Below are positions 46,880 to 56,755 of a stretch of DNA of 64,000 bases, piece by piece; position 1 is the first letter of the stretch; every line of letters begins with the position of its first letter. The position numbers were made by a program, and so were the translations under genes. Under the pieces are notes generated by a model. The model made no database searches and had not been told where the DNA came from. It saw nothing but the letters and a program-made list of their open reading frames with translations. The DNA is from Cricetibacter osteomyelitidis (GTDB taxonomy: Bacteria > Pseudomonadota > Gammaproteobacteria > Enterobacterales > Pasteurellaceae), in assembly GCF_004340985.1 (NCBI RefSeq), contig NZ_SLYB01000007.1, positions 48,199 through 112,198 of the forward strand. Direction: 5' to 3'.

Positions 46880-47670
46880 GAAAACAATTCCCCGATATAA
46901 TCTTTCGCCGGATAGTGGAAATGTACCGGCCCATCCGCTTCACCGTTTAAGAATTGTACCACTTGCGGATCTTGGCTTTGCAACAATTGCTCGGCGGTGC
47001 CTTCGGCGATAACGCGTTTATCCGCAACAATATAGGCATAATCGGCAATGCTCAGCACTTCCGTTACATCGTGGGAAACCACCACTGATGTGAGTTGCAA
47101 CGCATTATTCAAGCGTTTGATTAAATCCACAATCACGCCCATGCTAATGGGATCTTGTCCGGTAAACGGCTCGTCATACATAATTAAATCCGGATCTAAC
47201 GCAATGGCACGAGCCAAGGCGGCACGTCTTGCCATCCCGCCGGACAGTTCGGAGGGCATTAATTCCGCCGCACCGCGTAAACCTACCGCTTCCAGTTTCA
47301 TTAATACCACTTTGCGGATCAGATTTTCTGATAAATTCGTATGTTCACGAATAGGAAACGCCACATTGTCAAAGGTGGAAATATCCGTAAATAATGCTCC
47401 TGACTGGAATAACATCCCCATTCGCTGACGGGCTTTGTATAACGTCGAATTAGACATTGAACAAATATCTTGTCCGTCAAATAAAATCTCACCTTGCTCT
47501 GGTTGCAGTTGCCCCCCGATTAGCTTTAACAACGTGGTTTTACCAATCCCCGAAGGTCCCATAATTGCAGTCACTTTACCGCGTTTTACCTTCAGATTCA
47601 GATTGTCGTAAATAATTCTCGAACCCCGTTTAAAAGTGAGATTTTTCACTTCAATTAAGTTCTCACTCAT
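46876..47670 (-). CDS. mlaF: MlaF, ATPase of the phospholipid transporter
   Basis: The ATP-binding subunit of the Mla complex that keeps phospholipids out of the outer leaflet. The 264-residue protein has Walker A GPSGIGKT at 38-45, signature [28 protein letters not shown] (outline) including Walker B, and the switch His in VVSHDVTEV. First gene of the six- or seven-gene unit mlaF-E-D-C-B-ibaG-murA; AGGA precedes its start. Confidence 0.96.
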   Translation of the reverse strand: MSENLIEVKNLTFKRGSRIIYDNLNLKVKRGKVTAIMGPSGIGKTTLLKLIGGQLQPEQGEILFDGQDICSMSNSTLYKARQRMGMLFQSGALFTDISTFDNVAFPIREHTNLSENLIRKVVLMKLEAVGLRGAAELMPSELSGGMARRAALARAIALDPDLIMYDEPFTGQDPISMGVIVDLIKRLNNALQLTSVVVSHDVTEVLSIADYAYIVADKRVIAEGTAEQLLQSQDPQVVQFLNGEADGPVHFHYPAKDYIGELFS

Positions 47671-47968
47671 AAAAATCCTATTGTTTATAAAATAAGTGCG
47701 AATAGTCCACTAATTTGGCAGCAAAGTCAAATTTTAGTTCCCGGTTTATGATGATTTTTTCATAAGTTTTACTGTTAACAAATGGGATTTGAGCTGACGA
47801 AATCAAATTAAAAAAGCAAATAAATTTTTATGTTTACAGATTTTTTGCAACTTTTTTATCAAAAATTTGCACTAGATCGCAAAATTGAACTTTTGTATTT
47901 GATATTCTTGATCAGGCATTTTAGAATCTACCTAGTTTAAGTTAATTTCTATCATTTAAGGAGTATCT
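47671..47968. promoter_or_regulatory. Divergent promoter region between mlaF and mdh
   Basis: These 298 AT-rich bases hold the divergent promoters of the mla operon and mdh. An imperfect palindrome TTTGC-8-GCAAA lies near 47864-47881, but it does not fit a CRP site. Otherwise I see no coding sequence or assignable site. Confidence 0.4.
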
Positions 47969-48904
47969 ATGAAAGTAGCAGTATTGGGTGCCGCAGGTGG
48001 TATCGGTCAAGCGTTATCATTATTATTGAAGTTGCAATTACCGGCAGGCAGCGAATTATCATTATATGATGTGGCTCCGGTTACACCGGGCGTGGCAAAA
48101 GATGTCAGCCATATTCCGACAGCAATTAAAGTAGAAGGTTTTACCGGTGATGATCCGACTCCGGCATTGCAGGGGGCGGATTTAGTGTTGATCCCGGCGG
48201 GTGTAGCACGTAAACCGGGTATGGATCGTTCCGATTTATTCAATATTAATGCAGGCATTGTGCGTAATTTAGTGGAAAAAATTGCGGCAACCTGCCCGAA
48301 AGCCTGTATCGGTATTATCACGAATCCGGTGAATACTACCGTGGCTATCGCGGCTGAAACATTGAAAAAAGCCGGTGTGTATGACAAACGTAAATTATTT
48401 GGTGTCACCACCTTAGATGTGTTACGTTCCGAGGCGTTTATTGCGGAATTAAAAGGTTTGGATGTGGATAATATCAGCGTGCCGGTTATCGGCGGTCACT
48501 CCGGCGTAACTATTTTGCCGTTGCTTTCTCAGGTTCAATATGCAGAATGGAATGCAGATGAAATCTCACCGTTGACCAAACGTATTCAAAATGCCGGTAC
48601 AGAAGTGGTTGAAGCAAAAGCGGGCGGCGGATCTGCAACCCTGTCAATGGCTCAGGCTGCCGCCCGTTTTGCCCGTGCGGTCTTAAAAGGCTTAAACGGC
48701 GAAATATCGGTGATTTGCACCTATGTGGAAGGTGACGGCAAATATGCCCGTTTCTTTGCTCAACCGGTACGTTTAGGCAAAGACGGAGTAGAAGAATTAC
48801 TACCAATCGGTCAGTTATCACAATTTGAACAAGAAGCCTTAGAAGGAATGTTGCCGACTTTACGTGCGGACATTGAATTAGGCGAAAAATTTGTGAACGG
48901 TTAA
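47969..48904 (+). CDS. mdh: Malate dehydrogenase
   Basis: NAD-dependent malate dehydrogenase of the citric acid cycle; in Pasteurellaceae it also serves the reductive branch to fumarate and succinate. The 311-residue protein has the Rossmann start [11 protein letters not shown], substrate-binding Arg81 and Arg87 ([10 protein letters not shown]), Arg153, catalytic Asp150 (TTLDVLR) and His177 (GGHSGVT), matching E. coli numbering. The ribosome site AAGGAG precedes the ATG. It is single-gene with its own terminator. Confidence 0.97.
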   Translation: MKVAVLGAAGGIGQALSLLLKLQLPAGSELSLYDVAPVTPGVAKDVSHIPTAIKVEGFTGDDPTPALQGADLVLIPAGVARKPGMDRSDLFNINAGIVRNLVEKIAATCPKACIGIITNPVNTTVAIAAETLKKAGVYDKRKLFGVTTLDVLRSEAFIAELKGLDVDNISVPVIGGHSGVTILPLLSQVQYAEWNADEISPLTKRIQNAGTEVVEAKAGGGSATLSMAQAAARFARAVLKGLNGEISVICTYVEGDGKYARFFAQPVRLGKDGVEELLPIGQLSQFEQEALEGMLPTLRADIELGEKFVNG

Positions 48905-48921
48905 TATTTATTGTTCCTGCA

Positions 48922-48951
48922 AAAGAGCGGTCGGTTTTGGCCGCTTTTTTA
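48922..48951 (+). terminator. mdh terminator
   Basis: AGCGGTC pairs with GGCCGCT (one G-U) around a six-base loop, followed by six T, A and five T. Confidence 0.85.
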
Positions 48952-49026
48952 TTTTTGGTTGCACTGGCAAAAATTTCCGTTAAAATAACCGCACTTTATT
49001 TTTATTAACACAAATGGAAGAGAACT

Positions 49027-49356
49027 ATGTTTGGAAAAGGCGGTCTGGGCGGTTTAATGAAACAAGCTCAGCAAATGCAAGAACGTATGCAAAAAATGCA
49101 AGAAGAAATTGCACAATTGGAAGTCACCGGTGAATCCGGTGCCGGCTTGGTGAAAGTGACAATTAACGGGGCTCATAACTGCCGTCGTATTGAAATCGAT
49201 CCTTCTTTAATGGAAGACGATAAAGAAATGGTAGAAGATTTAGTTGCCGCCGCATTTAACGATGCCTTGCGTCGTGCGGAAGAATTGCAAAAAGAAAAAA
49301 TGTCATCCGTTACCGCCGGTATGCCATTACCGCCGGGATTTAAAATGCCGTTTTAA
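49027..49356 (+). CDS. ybaB: YbaB/EbfC nucleoid-associated protein
   Basis: A small DNA-binding dimer, 109 residues, of the YbaB/EbfC family. It shows the Met/Gln-rich N-terminal helix ([29 protein letters not shown] in outline), [19 protein letters not shown] and the C-terminal PPGFKMPF. It lies 47 bases before recR, the conserved ybaB-recR pair linked to recombinational repair. Confidence 0.95.
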   Translation: MFGKGGLGGLMKQAQQMQERMQKMQEEIAQLEVTGESGAGLVKVTINGAHNCRRIEIDPSLMEDDKEMVEDLVAAAFNDALRRAEELQKEKMSSVTAGMPLPPGFKMPF

Positions 49357-49403
49357 TTTAAACCACATCACTCGGGCACCATCATATGGTGTCCTACATT
49401 ATT

Positions 49404-50006
49404 ATGCAAACCAGTCCACTTTTAGAAAATCTTATTGAAGCGTTACGCTGTTTACCGGGCGTGGGGCCGAAATCAGCACAACGAATGGCATATCAACTAT
49501 TACAACGTGATCGCAATGGCGGTATGAATTTGGCTCGTGCCTTAACGGATGCGATGTCAAAAATCGGTCATTGCGAACAATGCCGCACTTTTACCGAAGA
49601 AGATGTTTGTACCATTTGCAATAATCCACGTCGTCAAAACAGCAAATTGCTTTGCGTTGTGGAAATGCCTGCTGATATTCAGGCTATTGAACAAACCGGG
49701 CAATTTTCCGGTCGTTATTTTGTACTAATGGGGCATTTATCGCCGTTAGATGGCATAGGTCCAAGGGAAATCGGCTTGGATCAGTTACAACAACGCCTGG
49801 AAACGGAAGATTTCAATGAAGTAATTTTAGCAACTAATCCCACTGTTGAAGGTGATGCCACAGCAAACTATATCGCTGAAATCTGTTTACAAAATAATAT
49901 TAATGTCAGCCGTATTGCTCATGGTATTCCGGTAGGCGGTGAGCTGGAAATGGTGGATGGCACTACGTTGACTCATTCGTTTTTAGGGCGGCGGAGTTTG
50001 GGATAG
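49404..50006 (+). CDS. recR: Recombination protein RecR
   Basis: RecR works with RecO/RecF in loading RecA at gaps. The 200-residue protein has the helix-hairpin-helix region ([17 protein letters not shown]), the C4 zinc finger Cys57/60/69/72 and a Toprim domain ([32 protein letters not shown] in outline). The ATG at 49404 gives the family's usual N-terminus [15 protein letters not shown]; the frame opens six codons upstream. The Shine-Dalgarno sequence is weak, so it may be translated by coupling with ybaB. Confidence 0.95.
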   Translation: MQTSPLLENLIEALRCLPGVGPKSAQRMAYQLLQRDRNGGMNLARALTDAMSKIGHCEQCRTFTEEDVCTICNNPRRQNSKLLCVVEMPADIQAIEQTGQFSGRYFVLMGHLSPLDGIGPREIGLDQLQQRLETEDFNEVILATNPTVEGDATANYIAEICLQNNINVSRIAHGIPVGGELEMVDGTTLTHSFLGRRSLG

Positions 50007-50153
50007 CTCGGTAAATAAATTGCTTATGTTTTACAATTTAAACATAAATAAGAGAATGACGATGGCAAATTTATATTCTGCTTTTAACGGTTAGTCGTAG
50101 AGAAAATAGTGAAGTTTATAATGTAGCTCAAGCCAAAGTATAAAAAATAACGA
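50007..50153. other. Gap between recR and cca with possible gene remnant
   Basis: A short frame starting ATG ACG ATG (MTMANLYSAFNG) at about 50056 ends after 12 codons. Its start is preceded by AAGAGAATG. No long frame follows, so it may be a degraded gene or a chance frame. No clear terminator is seen for recR. Confidence 0.3.
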
Positions 50154-51407
50154 CTATTCTGCATATTTCGCTTTCATTTCCTCAATTACCCGCGCTCGAC
50201 GGCGGTTTAATTCATCCCGAATGCCTTTTTGTTGGAATCCGTCGGCGATCACCTGTTGCACATCCACGGCATTAGCGACGAGATAGCATTGCCAGAGATA
50301 ATCGTGCTGCGGATAATCTTTTTGTTCAAATCCTGTGCGACCGCGGGTGTCAGCCAAGCAGACCAGCATTAATTCTTGAAAACGTTGGGGTTTTCGCCAT
50401 ACATCTAAACTGTTAAACAGATTCAACACCGTTTTCGGTCGCAGTTCAAAGGCCTTGTGAATGTGCGTGTGATATTTGCACGTCAGTAAGGCTAACTCTT
50501 TTATATAAGTAGGTACTTTTAAGCGATTGCTTAAATGGCGGGTAGGAACGATGCCTCGTTGTTCGTGACCGTAGTGGTGGGGCAGAATATCTTTAGGCGT
50601 TAAGCTTTTACCGAGATCGTGGCAAATTGCCGCAAAACGTACCGCACTTTTGTGAAAATCCGTTTGTTCTGTGAGCAATACGGATTGTTGCAATACCAAC
50701 ATTGTGTGAACAAAGCTATCTACTTCGGGGTGATGCTTGACAGGATTTGGCACGCCGTATAGCCGATCAATTTCCGGCATCAGCACATTTAATGCACCTA
50801 CTTTACGCAAGGTTTCAAAATATACTTCAGGATGTTGCTCATTCAGGGCTTTTTCCGTTTCCAACCAAACCCGCTCGGCGGTAAGGTATGCTAATTCACC
50901 GGATTGACTGATGGTTTGCATTAATTGTAATGTTTCCGGTGCAATGGTAAATCCTTGCGGATAAAAACGGGCGGCAAATCGTGCTACACGTAATACGCGC
51001 AACGGATCTTCAATAAAGGCATCTGAAATATGGCGTAAAATGCGGTTGTTGAGATCTGCAATGCCGCCGTAAGGATCAATAAAATTGCCTTGTTCGTCTT
51101 GTGCAATGGCATTAATGGTAAGATCGCGTCGGATCAAATCGTCTTCCAGCGTTACATCAGGGGAAAATTCGCAAATAAAACCGGTGTAACCTGAGCCGTT
51201 TTTCCGTTCTGTGCGGGCAAGAGCATATTCTTCTTTCGTGTTTGGATTGAGAAAAACCGGAAAATTTTTGCCTACTTGTTGATAACCTGCGGCAAGTAAA
51301 TCGTTAGTGGTTGCACCGACAACGACCCAATCACGATCTTTCACCGGCAAGCCGAGCAGTGCATCCCGTACCGCTCCGCCCACTAAATAGACTTGATATT
51401 CAGCCAC
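50154..51407 (-). CDS. cca: CCA-adding tRNA nucleotidyltransferase with HD domain
   Basis: The enzyme builds or repairs the CCA end of tRNAs. The 417-residue class II protein has [13 protein letters not shown], the catalytic DRD at about 24-26, [30 protein letters not shown] and a C-terminal HD phosphohydrolase domain ([16 protein letters not shown]) as in E. coli, where it adds phosphatase and phosphodiesterase activity. It is six bases downstream of the SH3-domain gene on the same strand. Confidence 0.95.
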   Translation of the reverse strand: MAEYQVYLVGGAVRDALLGLPVKDRDWVVVGATTNDLLAAGYQQVGKNFPVFLNPNTKEEYALARTERKNGSGYTGFICEFSPDVTLEDDLIRRDLTINAIAQDEQGNFIDPYGGIADLNNRILRHISDAFIEDPLRVLRVARFAARFYPQGFTIAPETLQLMQTISQSGELAYLTAERVWLETEKALNEQHPEVYFETLRKVGALNVLMPEIDRLYGVPNPVKHHPEVDSFVHTMLVLQQSVLLTEQTDFHKSAVRFAAICHDLGKSLTPKDILPHHYGHEQRGIVPTRHLSNRLKVPTYIKELALLTCKYHTHIHKAFELRPKTVLNLFNSLDVWRKPQRFQELMLVCLADTRGRTGFEQKDYPQHDYLWQCYLVANAVDVQQVIADGFQQKGIRDELNRRRARVIEEMKAKYAE

Positions 51408-51413
51408 TGATAT

Positions 51414-52028
51414 TTATGCCCAACCGTTATTGCGACGGCGTTTTGGTAGAATTAACGGAATGATTAAGCCGAGCAGTAAACCCGCACCTAATACCGCGCC
51501 GCCGTAAATGAACCAGCGGATTACGATTTCCCGTTTATCGGCATCCAACATTGCTTCCAAATCACGGTTTTTGTTTTTCAAGATTTCTAATTCCCGTTTT
51601 AATTGAGAATTTTGTTCTAATAATTCGCTGCTTTGTTGTTCTGATTGTTTGGTGCGACGCTGCATTTCATTGGTGCGTTGCTGCCAATCCGCATCAATTT
51701 TGCTGAGCTTTAAACTTAATTCTTGTACTTGATTACGCAAGCGGGGATTTTCTATTTTACTGCTTGGTGTATCACTTAATTCGCTATTTAAAATCCAGGC
51801 TTCACGGTTACGATCGTCGCGGATTAAACTATAACGTTCACGTTTTTCCAGCACGGTTACAGCAGTGCCGGATTGAATTGCACCGGCAATCTTAAAATTA
51901 TCGCCCGCACCTTTGCGTAAATAGGTGTTGAGATTTTCCGTCACATATTTTGTTTCAGCAGCTTGTACCGTTTGAACGGAAAGTGCGAAAGCCGCACAAG
52001 AAAATAAGATTTTAGCTAATTTTTGCAT
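51414..52028 (-). CDS. SH3-domain membrane protein (YgiM/TIGR04211 type)
   Basis: A 204-residue envelope protein of unknown function. It has a signal peptide (cleaved near AQAA, residue 23), an SH3b domain (about 26-90, YVTENLNTYLRKGAGDNFKIAG in outline), a coiled coil rich in Gln/Glu/Lys (about 95-165) and a C-terminal membrane helix (about 172-192) ending in a basic tail. The layout matches E. coli YgiM. It lies next to cca, as in H. influenzae; the pair is probably co-transcribed. Confidence 0.88.
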   Translation of the reverse strand: MQKLAKILFSCAAFALSVQTVQAAETKYVTENLNTYLRKGAGDNFKIAGAIQSGTAVTVLEKRERYSLIRDDRNREAWILNSELSDTPSSKIENPRLRNQVQELSLKLSKIDADWQQRTNEMQRRTKQSEQQSSELLEQNSQLKRELEILKNKNRDLEAMLDADKREIVIRWFIYGGAVLGAGLLLGLIIPLILPKRRRNNGWA

Positions 52029-52055
52029 TAAGATTTCCCTTGATTACCATAATAA

Positions 52056-52089
52056 AAAAGAAAAGTGCGGTAGATTTTACCGCACTTTT
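52056..52089 (-). terminator. Paired uptake signals forming a terminator after pit
   Basis: AAAAGTGCGGTA (52061-52072) and its complement (52078-52089) form a 12-bp hairpin with a five-base loop. On the minus strand it is followed by TTTTCTTTTTT, so it is a good terminator for the pit operon as well as an inverted uptake-signal pair. Confidence 0.88.
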
Positions 52090-52109
52090 GGATGATTTTG
52101 TATTAATTC

Positions 52110-53372
52110 TTAGTGAAAGATAGCACTAAGGATTGAGTAAATGGTGATAGAAAGTAATGCTCCGGCCGGTAATGTTACCACCCAAGATGTCACGATGTTG
52201 CGGATAACGGTAAGGTTCAATGCTGCGATACCGCGAGCAAAACCAACCCCTAATACCGCACCCACTAAGGTTTGTGTGGTGGAGATCGGTAAACCGGTTC
52301 CTGATGCGACAACCACGGTGATCGCACAGGCGAATTCCGCTGAAAAACCGCGGCTTGGGGTTAAATCGGTGATACCGGTACCGATAGTGCCCATTACTTT
52401 ATAACCCATCACAGCCATACCCAGCACAATACCCACCGCACCTAATGGCAGGATCCACCAAACAAGCTGGCTTTTAGCAACGATTTCACCGTTATGCTGA
52501 ATAATGGAAACCACCGCAGAAACAGGCCCGATTGCATTTGCAACATCGTTTGAACCGTGAGCGAATGCCATTGAACAGGCGGTAAGCAACATTAAGATAC
52601 TGAATACTTTTTCCACACCGCCGAATGTACCGCCCTGCATTCGTTTTTCAAAGGATTTACTGCGTAAATAGAAATAGCAAATCACAATAGCAACGATAGC
52701 AATCGTTAGTGAGACTAAGAAAGTTTCAGAGTTGCTTAAGTTTAAACCAACATGCTTTAAACCTTTTTTCATTGTGACAATACTTAGGATGAACGCCGTT
52801 AATCCCATATAAAACGGACCGTATTTTTTAGCGTTTTGTAATGGCGTCTCGGTATCGAAAATCAGCTTTTGCGTACTCATAAAAATCGCATAGGCAATAA
52901 TACCGGCGACAAACGGGGTAATAAACCAACTACCGACGATATTACCGATTTCTTCCCATTGTACCGTATGAGCCCCAACGGTGACACAGGCAAACCCAAT
53001 AATCGCCCCGATAATTGAGTGTGTGGTAGATACCGGCCATCCCATACGTGATGCAATCAATAACCATAACCCTGCCGCACCTAATGCGGACATCATACCG
53101 AGCACTAAAATATCCGGTGTACTTACAAATTCAGTGGGATCGATAATGCCGCTTTTAATGGTTTCGGTCACTTCACCGCCGGCAAGATAGGCACCGGCGA
53201 ATTCAAAGATCATTGCAATAAAAATAGCCTGTTTCGCTGTCACCGTACCGGAACCGACAGATGTTCCCATTGCATTAGATACATCGTTCGCACCGATACC
53301 AAAAGCCATCAACAGCCCTAGCACAGCCGTAATAATAACAAAAACATTACCGTATTGAGCAAGTAGTTCCAT
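52110..53372 (-). CDS. pit: PiT-family inorganic phosphate transporter
   Basis: A low-affinity phosphate permease, 420 residues with about ten membrane helices. It has the two PiT signature halves GANDVSNAMGTSVGSG near residue 27 and GSNDVANAIGPVSAV near 273, plus the repeated VSTTHSIIGAIIG and ISTTQTLVGAVLGV. It lies 28 bases after the DUF47/PhoU-like gene, the usual operon of an accessory protein followed by the transporter. Confidence 0.94.
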   Translation of the reverse strand: MELLAQYGNVFVIITAVLGLLMAFGIGANDVSNAMGTSVGSGTVTAKQAIFIAMIFEFAGAYLAGGEVTETIKSGIIDPTEFVSTPDILVLGMMSALGAAGLWLLIASRMGWPVSTTHSIIGAIIGFACVTVGAHTVQWEEIGNIVGSWFITPFVAGIIAYAIFMSTQKLIFDTETPLQNAKKYGPFYMGLTAFILSIVTMKKGLKHVGLNLSNSETFLVSLTIAIVAIVICYFYLRSKSFEKRMQGGTFGGVEKVFSILMLLTACSMAFAHGSNDVANAIGPVSAVVSIIQHNGEIVAKSQLVWWILPLGAVGIVLGMAVMGYKVMGTIGTGITDLTPSRGFSAEFACAITVVVASGTGLPISTTQTLVGAVLGVGFARGIAALNLTVIRNIVTSWVVTLPAGALLSITIYSILSAIFH

Positions 53373-53400
53373 CTTTATTTCCTACTAAATTAGTTAAAAA

Positions 53401-54081
53401 TTACGAGCGGGCAATCATCAGTTCGATGCGAGAGCCTACACGCTGAGCTTGATCAGCTAATACACCGACCCACTCAATGACTTTATATAAGAACATCATA
53501 TCAATCGGATTGTATTCTGTTTCGATTTGACGTAATGCACGACGTAAGGAAATTTGCATATGATCGGTATCATCTTCAATGGAATCTAATTCATTAATCA
53601 TATCGTTGACCAGATTTAATTCACGGCCACGGAAACCTGTTTCCAGCAGTTGATCCATTTCTTTGATTACTTTATTTGCTTGTACGGTTGAATCCAAGCT
53701 ACGCTGTAAGAAAGCAATAAATTCTTCTTGGATCACTTCAGGAATAATCAGTTGACGACCGATAATGCGGCCGGCGATATCTTTAGCGATATTTGCCAAT
53801 TTATCTAATTGAGTCACTAACTCGAGTAAATCGGTACGATCGATAGGTAAGAATAAACCACGTGGTAATTTCAAACGGATTTCACGTTTCAGAGTATCTG
53901 CACAGCGTTCAAGTTCAGAAATTTGTGCACGTAATTTTTCAGCTTTATCCCAATCTTCTACAAAGGTTTTATTAAAGAACGGGATTAATAATGCACAGCT
54001 CTCAGTTACTTTTTCTGAATGCTTTTGCAATGGTTTCAAAGGGGAATGAGCGAATAAACCTAAAATGTTATTCATTGCCAT
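53401..54081 (-). CDS. DUF47 (PhoU-like) phosphate transport accessory protein
   Basis: A 226-residue all-helical protein of the TIGR00153/DUF47 family, distantly related to PhoU. Visible features are FFNKTFVEDWDKAEKLRAQISELERCADTLKREIRLKL in outline and the D/E-rich helix MINELDSIEDDTDHMQISLRRALRQIE. Members are encoded with Pit transporters and are thought to modulate them. The same pair occurs in H. influenzae. Confidence 0.9.
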   Translation of the reverse strand: MAMNNILGLFAHSPLKPLQKHSEKVTESCALLIPFFNKTFVEDWDKAEKLRAQISELERCADTLKREIRLKLPRGLFLPIDRTDLLELVTQLDKLANIAKDIAGRIIGRQLIIPEVIQEEFIAFLQRSLDSTVQANKVIKEMDQLLETGFRGRELNLVNDMINELDSIEDDTDHMQISLRRALRQIETEYNPIDMMFLYKVIEWVGVLADQAQRVGSRIELMIARS

Positions 54082-54230
54082 ATTGATATTCTCGTTAAAT
54101 TAAAATCTAAAATGGGATTAAAACCCGTGTAGTTCTCACTAAATCCATAAGAACTTTGCAAATTTTACAAGATATAGCACCGAATTACCAAATTTTAATC
54201 GAAAAAAAATGTGTTTTACGCGATAATGCA

Positions 54231-54262
54231 CGTTATTATTTTTATCTGAAATAAAAATAACG
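54231..54262 (+). repeat. AT-rich stem-loop before the CYTH gene
   Basis: CGTTATTATTTTTAT and ATAAAAATAACG can pair around CTGAA, 23 bases before the ATG at 54285. It may be part of the 5' untranslated region; its role is unknown. Confidence 0.35.
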
Positions 54263-54284
54263 AATTGATCCTAAAGGAATTAAT

Positions 54285-55361
54285 ATGAGTAATGAAATTG
54301 AATTAAAATTATCGGTAGATCAAGCATTTGCCGATTTTTTAAGCCGCCAGTTATCGGAATACCGCGTTTTAAGCGAAAAACAGACCGCACTTGGCAATTA
54401 CTATTATGATACGGAACAACAATTTTTTGCCAAACATAAAATGGGCTTGCGGGTTCGTACGGAAGACGGACAATGTACCATGACCTTAAAAACCGACGGC
54501 AAAGTCACAGGTGGATTGCATATTCGACCAGAATATAATGCCGCACTCGAAACCTCAGAACCGCAATTAGACAAACTCACTGATTTTTTGCATCAAGAAT
54601 TAGGTGCGGATTTTGCGTTGCCAAACACGCCGTTAAGACCGATTTTCAGCACGGATTTTAACCGCACTTTATGGATTGTCAAATTTGGCAACGGAGCAGA
54701 AATTGAAGTGGCGTTAGATCAAGGAGAAATCAAAGCGGGCGATAAACAACAAGCCGTCAGCGAAGTAGAATTTGAGATAAAACAAGGCCAAGTCAGTGAT
54801 TTGCTTACTTTTGTAGATGGCTTGACACTCACCGACGGCGTGCGTTTAAGTTCAGTCAGCAAAGCAAAGCGGGGTTATTTATTAGCGGATAACGGCTTGA
54901 TAAAACCGATTGAATGGTTAGAAAAATGGAAAAACGTGTTGGATCTTGAACAAAATGCGGTTAATCCAAGTGAAATTTTAACCGCACTTTTCCAACACGA
55001 ACAACAGCTTATCGAAGAAACCGTACAATTCGGTGCCGATTATTTTGCGCAGGATTTTCTGCGTACAGTGGAACGCATCGGGGCATTTTTCAACCTTTAC
55101 CATTACTATAGTGAAAACGGTCGGTTACTGACTGCTACACTAACCGAACAGCAAGAAAAAGGTAACGATCAAGCAGATGAACAAACGGTGCAGGAACTTG
55201 TGGATTCCAATGCCCGCTTGCTGGATCATATTAAAGACATTATCCGTCTCCACAGTGAAAGCAAAAATAACCAATTGGCAATGGAAAAACTCATTGAAAT
55301 CTTGCATTTAGGGCGATATATCAACCGATTGATCGGATTGATTCGGATGACGATAAAATAG
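54285..55361 (+). CDS. ygiF: CYTH-domain inorganic triphosphatase (YgiF-like)
   Basis: The 358-residue protein starts with the CYTH signature ExExK (Glu4, Glu6, Lys8) and has RTEDGQCTMTLKTDG, FSTDFNRT and VALDQGEIKAGDKQQAVSEVEFEIKQG (outline), forming the triphosphate tunnel. E. coli YgiF, a tripolyphosphatase, is longer because of a full CHAD domain. The C-terminal helical part here (about 220-358) appears to be a shortened CHAD-like region. It starts the ygiF-radA-EamA run, with radA nine bases downstream. Confidence 0.85.
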   Translation: MSNEIELKLSVDQAFADFLSRQLSEYRVLSEKQTALGNYYYDTEQQFFAKHKMGLRVRTEDGQCTMTLKTDGKVTGGLHIRPEYNAALETSEPQLDKLTDFLHQELGADFALPNTPLRPIFSTDFNRTLWIVKFGNGAEIEVALDQGEIKAGDKQQAVSEVEFEIKQGQVSDLLTFVDGLTLTDGVRLSSVSKAKRGYLLADNGLIKPIEWLEKWKNVLDLEQNAVNPSEILTALFQHEQQLIEETVQFGADYFAQDFLRTVERIGAFFNLYHYYSENGRLLTATLTEQQEKGNDQADEQTVQELVDSNARLLDHIKDIIRLHSESKNNQLAMEKLIEILHLGRYINRLIGLIRMTIK

Positions 55362-55370
55362 GATTGAAAA

Positions 55371-56747
55371 ATGGCAAAAGCACCAAAAACCGCTTATGTC
55401 TGTAGTGATTGCGGCGCGGAATATGCCCGTTGGCAGGGACAATGTTCAGCCTGTAAGGCATGGAATACCATCAGCGAAGTGCGGTTAGTTTCGGCAAAAT
55501 CTGTAAAAAATGAGCGTTTCAGCGGTTATGCGGGCGAAACGCAATCTAAAATTCAAACGCTGTCAGATATCAGTTTGCAGGAAACCCCTCGTTTTACCAG
55601 TGGGTTTAATGAATTGGATCGCGTACTGGGCGGCGGTATTGTACCGGGATCGGCGATTTTGATCGGCGGACATCCGGGGGCAGGAAAATCCACGTTATTG
55701 CTACAAGTGATGTGCGGATTATCGCAAAATATGACCGCACTTTATGTGACCGGTGAAGAATCTTTGCAACAGGTGGCCATGCGGGCGAATCGTTTGGGCT
55801 TACCGACGGATAAACTGCAAATGTTGTCGGAAACATCCGTCGAACAGATTTGTAACTTAGCGGATCAACTCAAACCGCAAATTATTGTCATCGACTCGAT
55901 TCAGGTGATGCACCTGGCGGATATTCAATCGTCTCCCGGCAGTGTAGCTCAAGTGCGGGAATGTGCTTCTTTTCTGACCCGTTACGCCAAAAACCGCCAA
56001 ACCGCCATTGTAATGGTGGGGCACGTCACCAAAGACGGTACATTGGCGGGACCAAAAGTGTTGGAACACGTGATTGACTGTTCGTTATTACTGGAAGGGG
56101 AAACGGATTCCCGTTATCGCACCTTACGCAGCCATAAAAACCGTTTTGGAGCAGTGAATGAGCTTGGTGTGTTTGCAATGACCGAGCAAGGTTTGCGGGA
56201 GGTGAAAAACCCGTCGGCAATCTTTTTAAGTCGTGGTGATGAACAAACCTCCGGCAGTTCTGTAATGGTGCTGTGGGAAGGGACACGTCCGCTGTTGGTG
56301 GAAATTCAAGCCTTGGCAGATCATTCTATGCTCGCCAATCCGCGCCGTGTGGCCGTGGGATTAGAGCAAAACCGCTTGGCTTTACTGCTTGCCGTATTGC
56401 ACCGCCACGGCGGATTGCAAATGTCTGATCAAGATGTGTTTGTCAATGTGGTGGGCGGCGTGAAAGTCACCGAAACCGGGGCGGATCTGGCCTTATTGCT
56501 TGCCTTGATTTCCAGCTTCCGCAATCGCCCGTTACCGCAAGATTTGGTCGTGTTCGGTGAAGTGGGCTTAGCTGGTGAAATCCGCCCTGTGCCGAGCGGT
56601 CAGGAACGTATTTATGAAGCGGCAAAACATGGTTTTAAACGAGCGATAGTGCCCTATGCCAACCGCCCGAAAAGTGCGGTGGAAAATATGCAGGTTTTTA
56701 CCGTGAAAAAGTTAAGTGATGCTTTAACCATATTGGATAATTTTTAG
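55371..56747 (+). CDS. radA: DNA repair protein RadA
   Basis: RadA is a RecA-like helicase that drives branch migration in recombination and natural transformation. The 458-residue protein has a C4 zinc finger (Cys11, 14, 25, 28), Walker A GAGKST at 103-108, the RadA motif KNRFG at 256-260 and a Lon-like C-terminal domain (GLAGEIRPVPSGQER). In a naturally competent family this gene is relevant to recombination of imported DNA. It overlaps no neighbour and is nine bases before the EamA gene. Confidence 0.96.
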   Translation: MAKAPKTAYVCSDCGAEYARWQGQCSACKAWNTISEVRLVSAKSVKNERFSGYAGETQSKIQTLSDISLQETPRFTSGFNELDRVLGGGIVPGSAILIGGHPGAGKSTLLLQVMCGLSQNMTALYVTGEESLQQVAMRANRLGLPTDKLQMLSETSVEQICNLADQLKPQIIVIDSIQVMHLADIQSSPGSVAQVRECASFLTRYAKNRQTAIVMVGHVTKDGTLAGPKVLEHVIDCSLLLEGETDSRYRTLRSHKNRFGAVNELGVFAMTEQGLREVKNPSAIFLSRGDEQTSGSSVMVLWEGTRPLLVEIQALADHSMLANPRRVAVGLEQNRLALLLAVLHRHGGLQMSDQDVFVNVVGGVKVTETGADLALLLALISSFRNRPLPQDLVVFGEVGLAGEIRPVPSGQERIYEAAKHGFKRAIVPYANRPKSAVENMQVFTVKKLSDALTILDNF

Positions 56748-56755
56748 GAATTAAA

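Noticed and set aside
47864..47881. CRP or CRP-S (Sxy-dependent) site upstream of mdh
   Set aside because: The palindrome TTTGC-N8-GCAAA does not match TGTGA-N6-TCACA or TGCGA-N6-TCGCA in spacing or core bases.
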